DNA of 10,650 nucleotides from Leptolyngbyaceae cyanobacterium CSSed165cm_216. Its GTDB lineage: Bacteria > Cyanobacteriota > Cyanobacteriia > Phormidesmidales > Phormidesmidaceae. The DNA lies in assembly GCA_007135385.1 (NCBI GenBank), contig SLIY01000036.1, forward strand, positions 1 through 10,650. Direction: 5' to 3'. Position numbers and translations under genes: made by a program. This document shows positions 5,987 through 10,650 of this stretch, piece by piece (the first letter of the stretch is position 1; every line of letters starts with the position of its first letter). Under the pieces are notes generated by a model that worked only from the letters and a program-made list of their open reading frames with translations, had not been told where the DNA came from and ran no database searches.

Positions 5987-7300
5987 ATGAGCGACGTGTT
6001 GGCGGTATTGGCAGATGTGCTCCCCCCTGAACGGGTGGTTAGCCCGGCAGCATCGCCCCTGGGAGAGCGCTTGGGCCAGGTGGTCACCGGGCCGGACAGG
6101 CCCCAAGCGATCGCGTTTCCCCAGACTGAAGCCGAACTAGCCCAGGTGATCGCCACGGCCCACCGGCGGGAATGGCGGCTGTTGGCCTGTGGTAACGGCA
6201 CTAAGCTGACCTGGGGTGGCCTGGCCCAAGGACTGGATCTGGTGGTGAGTACCGCCCGCCTTAACCAGGTGATCGACCACGCCATTGGCGATATGACCCT
6301 GACCGCCCAGGCTGGTGTGATCGTGAGCCCCTTGCAGGCCCAGCTGGCTGAGCATCAACAGTTCCTGGCGGTGGACCCGGCTTACCCCGCCCAGGCTACC
6401 CTGGGCGGGGTGGTGGCCACTGCCGATACTGGCTCCCGGCGGCAGCGCTATGGGGGGGTGCGGGATATGCTGATTGGGATTTCCTTTATCCGCTACGATG
6501 GCCAGCTGGCTAAGGCCGGGGGCCGCGTGGTGAAAAATGTGGCGGGCTACGACCTGATGAAGCTGATGACAGGTGCCTACGGTACGTTAGGGGTGATCTC
6601 GCAGCTTACCTTTCGGCTCTACCCGGTGCAGGAGACCTCTAGAACGGTGGTGCTGTCTGGGCCAGCTACGGAATTGCGGCCTCTGATGGCGACCCTGGGG
6701 CGATCGCCCCTGACCCCGGTTGCTTTTGACCTGCTGTCTCCCGCTCTGGCTGCTAGCCTGGGGCTCAAGGCTGAATTTGCCCTGGCGATTCGGTTCCAGG
6801 CCATTGCCCCCGGTGTGACTGAGCAGGTGGAGCGGCTGCAAACCCTGGTACCTGAGCCTCTGACTCCGATCCTATTGACCGACCAGGATGACCAGACCTT
6901 TTGGCCACAGATCCAGGCGGCCCTGTTCCCAGATCCCCCGAGGGATGCCACTGCCATTGTGGTCAAGCTGGGACTGCGGCCGACGGCGGTGGTAGACAGC
7001 CTGGAATGCTTGGAAAGGTTGGCCCCTGACTTGGCCCTGGGCTGTGTTCATGCCACCAGCGGCATCGGCACCGTACGGCTAACGGGGGACCTGGCAACGG
7101 TGGCTGTGGTTGAGGCGCTGCGATCGCGCTGCCAGGAATGGGGGGGCTACCTGACAGTCTTGGAGGCTCCCAAAGCCCTCAAACAAATTCTGGATGTGTG
7201 GGGCTATAGCGGCAATGCCCTGCCCCTGATGCAGGCCCTCAAAGATCAGTTTGATCCCTACCGTCGCCTCAGCCCAGGTCGGTTTGTGGGCGGATTGTAG
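5987..7300 (+). CDS. glcE: Glycolate oxidase/dehydrogenase FAD-binding subunit GlcE
   Basis: A 437-residue protein with the PCMH-type FAD-binding domain of GlcE, the accessory flavin subunit that works with GlcD and GlcF to oxidise glycolate to glyoxylate in cyanobacterial photorespiration. Visible FAD-site segments are GNGTKLTWGG (69-78), DPAYPAQATLGGVVATADTG (130-149) with GSRRQRYGGVRDMLIG after it, and GGRVVKNVAGYDLMKLMTG (178-196) followed by the YGTLGVI strand. The C-terminus, DPYRRLSPGRF, is the usual family ending. Length is normal for GlcE (GlcD is longer and ends differently). The ATG at 5987 lies 9 bp after the GST stop, with no strong ribosome site, suggesting coupling. GlcD and GlcF are not in this window. 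It is probably cytosolic or loosely membrane-associated. Confidence 0.93.
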   Translation: MSDVLAVLADVLPPERVVSPAASPLGERLGQVVTGPDRPQAIAFPQTEAELAQVIATAHRREWRLLACGNGTKLTWGGLAQGLDLVVSTARLNQVIDHAIGDMTLTAQAGVIVSPLQAQLAEHQQFLAVDPAYPAQATLGGVVATADTGSRRQRYGGVRDMLIGISFIRYDGQLAKAGGRVVKNVAGYDLMKLMTGAYGTLGVISQLTFRLYPVQETSRTVVLSGPATELRPLMATLGRSPLTPVAFDLLSPALAASLGLKAEFALAIRFQAIAPGVTEQVERLQTLVPEPLTPILLTDQDDQTFWPQIQAALFPDPPRDATAIVVKLGLRPTAVVDSLECLERLAPDLALGCVHATSGIGTVRLTGDLATVAVVEALRSRCQEWGGYLTVLEAPKALKQILDVWGYSGNALPLMQALKDQFDPYRRLSPGRFVGGL

Positions 7301-7378
7301 TTGCTAAAACGGTAACCCAAGCCGATTTCATATCAGTCCTTGGTAGGGTTTAAGTATTGTTTGGTGTGAGATAACCCA

Positions 7379-8605
7379 ATGAAGACGCCTATTGTTTTAG
7401 TCCTGATGACTGGTTTGGGGGTTGCCGTCACCACCCTGGGCAGCGGCCTGCTAAGTGGTCCATTGATCGGAGGTATTGCCATGGCCGACGTGCAGCCTGA
7501 ATGGTATAACTGCCTGACCCGGGAAGTGTTTACCCCTGAAAAGCAAGCCTGGTGCGATCGCTGGACTACCCTGCAAAACGGCACCTATACTGTGCCCGCT
7601 GGCTTTGGTCCAGAGGCCGAAATGGTGACCGTCACCCTCGAAAACGGCCAATACGAGCAACCGGGTCAATTTCGGGTCGAACTCGTGAATGAGCCTATGT
7701 GGATGGTCTTTGGTGACCTGAATGGAGACGGTAACGACGATGCGGCGGTGGTGCTTGGGGTTGGCGTCTCCGATGGCAGCGCCGTGGTCACCGTGCTAGC
7801 TGCCGTCATGGACATTGACGGTGAAGCCCAGGCCCTGAGTCCAGTTGTCCTGGGGGAGCGAGTGATGCTCAACAGCCCCATCACCATTGACAATCAGCGG
7901 ATTATGCTGCCTCAGCTAACCCAAACAGAGGTGATTAACCGAGCCTTCGTTACCGACAATAACCGCCTCAGCGAATTGGCCCAACTCCCCACCCCCGAGC
8001 GGGCTGAGGACGTTCCTGACGGCACGATTGTACTCTCCCAAACCCCTGACTATGCGGTGCGGGTGTTTACGGAAGCAGGGCAGCCGTACATAAATTTGTT
8101 CAACAAATCAACCGCTATCCTGGATGTGGCGCGGGGACGGGCCTTGGCGATCGCCTCTGTTGACGGCATCCGCTACCAGTACACTGGCCATGACGGCATG
8201 CCGTCGGTGCAGGTGCATGTGGCCTCATCTGGAGCCCAAACCATTCAGGTGAACGATCAGAACCTGGACACCGAAACCACCGTCACAGGCACGGTCTCCT
8301 ATCTACCGCGCATTGCCATGCCCCCCCATGCCGTCTTGGAAGTGGTGCTCGAAGATTCCAGTCGGGCTGGTGCCCCGGCGATCACCCTGGCCTCCCAACA
8401 GGCGGTCTTTGGCGATCGCCAGGTGCCGATTCCCTTTGAATTGGTCTATGACGCCGAGCAGATTAACCCTCGCCATACCTATACCCTGCGGGCACGTATT
8501 CTAGTCGATGGCCAATTGCGGTTTATCAATACCACCCACACCCCGGTGATTACTGGCGGTAACCCTACCCACCAAGGGGTGCAGGTCGATCCAGTGGGGA
8601 CCTAG
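7379..8605 (+). CDS. Exported protein with calcium-loop-like motif and C-terminal YbaY-like domain
   Basis: A 408-residue protein. The N-terminus, MKTPIVLVLMTGLGVAVTTL to about Ala36 (IAMAD), is a signal peptide with a plausible AMA-D cleavage site, so export is likely. The mature N-terminal part (37-160) has a pair of cysteines (Cys45, Cys59) and GDLNGDGNDDAAVVL (112-126), a DxNxDGxDD loop as in FG-GAP or EF-hand-like calcium sites. A middle domain (about 215-290) is beta-rich and unfamiliar. Residues ~301-395 (VTGTVSYLPRIAMPPHAVLE, then IPFELVYDAEQINPRHTYTL and ARILVDGQLRFINTTH) match the YbaY/YscW-type lipoprotein domain (PF09619). There is no lipobox, so it is a soluble secreted form. The start is the ATG at 7379. 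The gene stands 78 bp after glcE and is followed by a structured stretch (8639-8698). The overall function is unknown; the combination of parts is the interesting point. Confidence 0.8.
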   Translation: MKTPIVLVLMTGLGVAVTTLGSGLLSGPLIGGIAMADVQPEWYNCLTREVFTPEKQAWCDRWTTLQNGTYTVPAGFGPEAEMVTVTLENGQYEQPGQFRVELVNEPMWMVFGDLNGDGNDDAAVVLGVGVSDGSAVVTVLAAVMDIDGEAQALSPVVLGERVMLNSPITIDNQRIMLPQLTQTEVINRAFVTDNNRLSELAQLPTPERAEDVPDGTIVLSQTPDYAVRVFTEAGQPYINLFNKSTAILDVARGRALAIASVDGIRYQYTGHDGMPSVQVHVASSGAQTIQVNDQNLDTETTVTGTVSYLPRIAMPPHAVLEVVLEDSSRAGAPAITLASQQAVFGDRQVPIPFELVYDAEQINPRHTYTLRARILVDGQLRFINTTHTPVITGGNPTHQGVQVDPVGT

Positions 8606-8638
8606 AGCCTCGGTACAGGCCGTCAAGTACGTCAAGAT

Positions 8639-8698
8639 CCCAGAGTTCTTGGCCTCATTGGCCCTGAGTTTCGGGGCATCCCGGGGCAGAACCCTGGG
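8639..8698. other. Long imperfect hairpin after the YbaY-like gene
   Basis: CCCAGAGTTCT (8639-8649) pairs with AGAACCCTGGG (8688-8698) at 10 of 11 positions, with an inner GGCC-N5-GGCC (8651-8663). No T-tract follows. It could stall or end transcription between this gene and the fibrillin gene, but that is not shown. Confidence 0.3.
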
Positions 8699-8856
8699 CT
8701 CTGTACTGGCGTTCTCGGGTCACCGTGATTCCCCTGCCCCACTCAGGGGTACCCTATGACATAGACCAAATCAGATCCAGGACGGTGGGATCGTCTGTTG
8801 TGCCCCTCCAGACTGGCCTTGATTTGGCTTGTGTTTGCGATCTCGATATCGATGTC

Positions 8857-9492
8857 ATGTCTTTGTCTTCCCTTCAACGCCAGCGCACTCAGCTCAAGCA
8901 TCAACTGCTCCAGCAGATTCAGGCATTACCGTCCCTAGAGGCGCTACTGCCGTCCCAGCATCCGACCATTGACCAACTGATTGTTGATTTGGAATACCTC
9001 AATCCCATTGATCAGCCCCTGGATACCCACCACCACTCGGTATTGCTAGGAACCTGGGACTTAATCTACGCCTCTCGGGGCACAGTGGTCACCCGCAACC
9101 TGGGAACAGGCTTTCCCTGGTCGCTGCCCATTCAACGGGTGTGGCAGCGGCTAGCCCGCAACGACCAGGCCGATGCGCCCATCGCCACTGAAAATGGCGC
9201 TATTTTTTCCATTCCGTTTCTAGGGGAACTAACGGCCACGGCCAAGGGCACCTGGCAACCCTATGCCGAAGCAGAAAGCGCCAAGGTTAGCTTTGGCACC
9301 ATTGGGGTACAAGCCACCCGCCTCCTGGGGATTGCGGGCCTACACCTACCAAAGCTGACGGTGCCAGTGCTAGAAGGGCTGCGCCGTGAAGCTCTGTGGA
9401 TTACCTCCTACCTGGATGACGACCTGCGGTTTGGCCGGGGCGTGACCGGTAATTTGTTCGTCTTTCAGCGATCGCCCCTGCAGATTAGTTAA
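8857..9492 (+). CDS. PAP/fibrillin (plastid-lipid-associated protein) family
   Basis: A 211-residue protein from ATG 8857, of the PAP/fibrillin family found in cyanobacteria and plastids, where members associate with thylakoid membranes and lipid bodies and bind hydrophobic molecules. The family layout is visible: an N-terminal amphipathic helix (RQRTQLKHQLLQQIQALPSL), the LEYLNPIDQP element (45-54), LLGTWDLIYASRG (63-75), a middle beta barrel, and the strongly typical ending ITSYLDDDLRFGRGVTGNLF (182-201) followed by VFQR. The frame stays open upstream to a GTG at 8725 (255 residues in all). The added 44 residues do not look like the family, so I prefer 8857, although neither start has a clear ribosome site. 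No signal peptide is seen. The gene is flanked by its own spacers, so it is probably monocistronic. Confidence 0.85.
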   Translation: MSLSSLQRQRTQLKHQLLQQIQALPSLEALLPSQHPTIDQLIVDLEYLNPIDQPLDTHHHSVLLGTWDLIYASRGTVVTRNLGTGFPWSLPIQRVWQRLARNDQADAPIATENGAIFSIPFLGELTATAKGTWQPYAEAESAKVSFGTIGVQATRLLGIAGLHLPKLTVPVLEGLRREALWITSYLDDDLRFGRGVTGNLFVFQRSPLQIS

Positions 9493-9508
9493 CATTCGTT
9501 GATGTTAA
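9489..9508. repeat. Inverted repeat TTAACAT/ATGTTAA after the fibrillin gene
   Basis: TTAACAT (9489-9495, overlapping the fibrillin stop codon) and ATGTTAA (9502-9508) are perfect 7-bp arms with a 6-nt spacer. ATGTTAA recurs at 9566-9572. There is no T-tract, so it reads more like a protein-binding site than a terminator. Confidence 0.4.
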
Positions 9509-9563
9509 GGTAACCCCGATGCCATAATTCCACCGTAGGTAGGATTGCCGACTTTGTAACACT

Positions 9564-9605
9564 TCATGTTAAATGTTATCTGGATCACGTTGAATGTTAT
9601 CTGGA
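9564..9605 (+). promoter_or_regulatory. 21-bp tandem repeat and -10-like element upstream of the cupredoxin gene
   Basis: Two head-to-tail 21-bp units (9564-9584 and 9585-9605) match the pattern TCAYGTTRAATGTTATCTGGA and differ only at the Y and R positions; AATGTTATCTGGAT is repeated exactly at 9572-9585 and 9593-9606. A 21-bp period is two DNA helical turns, so bound proteins would lie on the same face. TACAAT (9607-9612), a good -10 box, follows at once, with no convincing -35 at the right distance; this fits an activator- or repressor-controlled promoter. TGTTA or TAACA occurs seven times between 9490 and 9628. The regulator is unknown. Confidence 0.55.
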
Positions 9606-9638
9606 TTACAATTCATTTTTTCTTAACAAGGTGTGAGT

Positions 9639-10133
9639 ATGGTTAGCAAATTTACCAATCGACTAATGTTCGCTGCGGCCCCGTTGGCCGCCATGTTGCT
9701 GTTTACCGCTTGTAACGGTCAGCCCGGCGATGTGGATACGGCCCAGCCTGATGAAGAGGTCGATGTCGTTGAGGTTGAAGACGCCGCCGCCGCTGCTGAT
9801 GGTGAAGTGGTCGAAATTAGCTTGACCGCTGAGGGGCGCGAGTTCTTCTTTGACGGAGAAGATGAAGGGAACCCCGATATTGTGGTGCAGCAGGGGGACA
9901 CCGTTGAAGTCACCCTTTGTGTGACCGGCGGTACCCACGACTGGGTCGTGGACGAGTTTGATGTGGCCACCGATATCATTAGCGAAGGGGATGAGTGTAG
10001 TACGGTTGAGTTCGTGGCGGATGAAGCGGGCGAATTTGAGTACTACTGTAGCGTAGGCAATCACCGTGACGAAGGCATGGTAGGTATGCTGATTGTGGAA
10101 GCAGCGGACGACGAAGACGAAGCGGCCGAATAG
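9639..10133 (+). CDS. Acidic cupredoxin (plastocyanin/azurin-like) lipoprotein
   Basis: A 164-residue lipoprotein. I start it at ATG 9639, after the ribosome site AAGGTG (9628-9633); a GTG two codons upstream overlaps that site. The signal peptide ends in the lipobox LFTAC, so Cys25 should be lipidated and the protein anchored in a membrane facing the periplasm or lumen. A very acidic Ala/Asp/Glu linker (30-56) leads to a single-domain cupredoxin (about 57-155). The type 1 copper ligands by pattern are His100 (GGTHDWVVDEF), Cys137 and His142 (YYCSVGNH), and Met147 (HRDEGMVGML). Two additional cysteines, Cys94 and Cys120, may form a disulfide. The C-terminus, EAADDEDEAAE, is again acidic. The likely role is electron transfer or copper handling; the partner is unknown. 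The gene stands alone, with a repeat-rich promoter region before it and a palindrome-rich spacer after it. Confidence 0.9.
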   Translation: MVSKFTNRLMFAAAPLAAMLLFTACNGQPGDVDTAQPDEEVDVVEVEDAAAAADGEVVEISLTAEGREFFFDGEDEGNPDIVVQQGDTVEVTLCVTGGTHDWVVDEFDVATDIISEGDECSTVEFVADEAGEFEYYCSVGNHRDEGMVGMLIVEAADDEDEAAE

Positions 10134-10186
10134 GTTGAGTAGATCGAAAAGGCTGCTCTCAGTCCTGGCTCTGTCCTCACCCCAAA

Positions 10187-10212
10187 CCCCTCTCCCAAGC
10201 TTGGGAGAGGGG
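10187..10212. terminator. 26-bp perfect palindrome, dispersed-repeat type, possible bidirectional terminator
   Basis: CCCCTCTCCCAAG (10187-10199) and its exact complement (10200-10212) form a GC-rich palindrome centred on AAGCTT, preceded by CTCACCCCAAA and followed by CTTTAACACTTTA. Sequences of this CCCCTCTCCC...GGGAGAGGGG type are scattered through many cyanobacterial genomes. It lies 53 bp after the cupredoxin stop, in a convergent spacer, so it could end transcription from both sides, though the T-tract is weak. Confidence 0.55.
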
Positions 10213-10232
10213 CTTTAACACTTTATGGACCT

Positions 10233-10254
10233 CTACTCCCAAAAATGGGAGTAG
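10233..10254. repeat. Second hairpin in the convergent spacer
   Basis: CTACTCCCA (10233-10241) and TGGGAGTAG (10246-10254) form a perfect 9-bp stem with an AAAA loop. It follows the 26-bp palindrome by 20 bp. It has no T-tract and may be another terminator-like or repeat-derived element. Confidence 0.5.
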
Positions 10255-10302
10255 GTCGTAGGACGTGCCTAGTGTATGGCGATTTCTGGATAAAAATCCC
10301 CC

Positions 10303-10380
10303 CGTAGGATGGGCAAAGGGTCTTGCCCGTGCCCATCAGGGCTATCGGTCGATGGGCACGCAAGCTTTGCCCATCCTACG
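10303..10380. repeat. 78-bp nested inverted repeat (REP/MITE-like)
   Basis: Outer arms CGTAGGATGGGCAAAG (10303-10318) and CTTTGCCCATCCTACG (10365-10380) are perfectly complementary over 16 bp. Inside, CTTGCCCGTGCCCATC (10322-10337) pairs with GATGGGCACGCAAG (10351-10364) with a 2-nt bulge, leaving a ~13-nt loop, so the whole unit folds into one long hairpin. GTAGGxTGGGCA/TGCCCAxCCTAC elements are common non-coding repeats in cyanobacteria. No transposase and no clear target duplication is visible. A further small hairpin, AGGAAA/TTTCCT (10384-10399), follows and would lie downstream of the minus-strand gene's stop. Confidence 0.65.
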
Positions 10381-10426
10381 TCAAGGAAAAATCTTTCCTG
10401 GGATCACCTCATCTTGGTGTTCAGAT

Positions 10427-10650
10427 CTACAGCAGCCGCAAAATCAGGGGGTAGCGAAACACTGTAGTGCTGGTCAGGCTGTGGATAATCGCCAAGATAG
10501 GCATAACAAAGTTAACGATCGCCAAAATTACCAAAAACGGTAGGCCAATCAGCACCCAGGCCAGGGTGCCAAAGACCAGGTACCAAAACCACATGTTGAT
10601 GTGGAAATTAATCGCTTCCTTGGCACTTTCTTTGGTGATGGTGTCGTCCG
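10427..10650 (-). CDS. DUF4870 (Tic20-like) membrane protein, 5' end beyond the window
   Basis: This reading frame runs in from the right edge and ends at a TAG (complement of 10427-10429), leaving the last 73 residues. They begin DDTITKESAKEAINFHINMW and continue through two hydrophobic helices (FWYLVFGTLAWVLIGLPFLV and ILAIVNFVMPILAIIHSL) to the end FRYPLILRLL. The xxAKEAINFxIN motif before the first helix and the terminal YRYPL/FRYPL-I-x-x-L are hallmarks of DUF4870, a small multi-helix inner-membrane family related to Tic20. The missing N-terminal part should contain another helix. The function is not established. The gene is convergent with the cupredoxin gene, across the palindrome-rich spacer. 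Confidence 0.85.
   Translation of the reverse strand, partial: DDTITKESAKEAINFHINMWFWYLVFGTLAWVLIGLPFLVILAIVNFVMPILAIIHSLTSTTVFRYPLILRLL

Noticed and set aside
8725..8856. 44-codon N-terminal extension of the fibrillin protein from a GTG
   Set aside because: The added residues do not resemble fibrillins or a signal peptide. The ATG at 8857 gives the usual family length, though this is not proven.
9595..9610. Possible NtcA site, TGTT-N8-TACA, upstream of the cupredoxin gene
   Set aside because: It differs from TGTA-N8-TACA at one base and overlaps the TACAAT -10-like box instead of lying about 22 bp upstream of a -10. The match is partly explained by the tandem repeat.
9663..10064. 133-codon minus-strand frame opposite the cupredoxin gene
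   Set aside because: It is a shadow of the strongly biased codons of the acidic lipoprotein; it has no recognisable domain and the plus-strand gene is clear.
10187..10399. CRISPR array
   Set aside because: The palindromes differ from one another and there is no repeat-spacer periodicity and no cas gene.
10265..10543. 92-codon plus-strand frame across the 78-bp inverted repeat
   Set aside because: It starts in the spacer, runs through the palindrome and then opposes the clear DUF4870 reading frame on the minus strand.

Overview
The window comes from a cyanobacterial chromosome of moderately high GC. The octamer GCGATCGC (HIP1, a cyanobacterial signature) occurs 12 times perfectly, at about positions 413, 2536, 3419, 4472, 4625, 6107, 6700, 7120, 7554, 8147, 8412 and 9468. 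Chance alone would give well under one copy in 10.65 kb. The gene content agrees: a PAP/fibrillin protein, a glycolate oxidase GlcE subunit (photorespiration), a cyanobacterial-type DUF4230 protein and a DUF4870/Tic20-like membrane protein. The genus cannot be named from this; a Leptolyngbya-like or other Synechococcales relative is only a guess.

Layout, left to right. (1) 1-294 is non-coding with a GC-rich hairpin. (2) 295-1757 (+) holds an AstE/AspA-family zinc amidohydrolase and a small two-helix membrane protein. (3) 1773-3392 (-) holds a cysteine-dioxygenase-like cupin protein and a PadR-family regulator, visibly more AT-rich than the surroundings. (4) The padR upstream region carries repeated CTATCGA half-sites and a 9-bp-arm inverted repeat. 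It lies between padR and a divergent pair (3535-4076, +): an NfeD C-terminal-type OB-fold protein and a small membrane protein, 2 bp apart. (5) 4192-5088 (+) is a DUF4230 membrane-anchored protein. (6) 5180-7300 (+) is a glutathione-S-transferase gene 9 bp upstream of glcE, very probably one transcript. (7) 7379-8605 (+) is an exported protein with a DxNxDGxDD calcium-loop-like motif and a C-terminal YbaY-like domain. (8) 8857-9492 (+) is a PAP/fibrillin protein. (9) 9639-10133 (+) is an acidic cupredoxin lipoprotein whose upstream region carries a 21-bp tandem repeat and many TGTTA/TAACA motifs. (10) 10134-10426 is a palindrome-rich convergent spacer. (11) 10427-10650 (-) is the C-terminal part of a DUF4870-family gene cut by the window edge.

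Most genes are ordinary cyanobacterial housekeeping or envelope genes. The points that deserve a second look are three. The thiol-dioxygenase homologue keeps the three metal histidines and the substrate arginine position but has Arg where the near-invariant active-site Tyr sits, and it carries a ~200-residue N-terminal extension. The padR/NfeD-like divergent region has operator-like repeats. The 21-bp tandem repeat abuts a -10-like element upstream of the copper-protein gene. No CRISPR array, transposase, tRNA or rRNA was seen. A wholly new multi-gene system could not be demonstrated.
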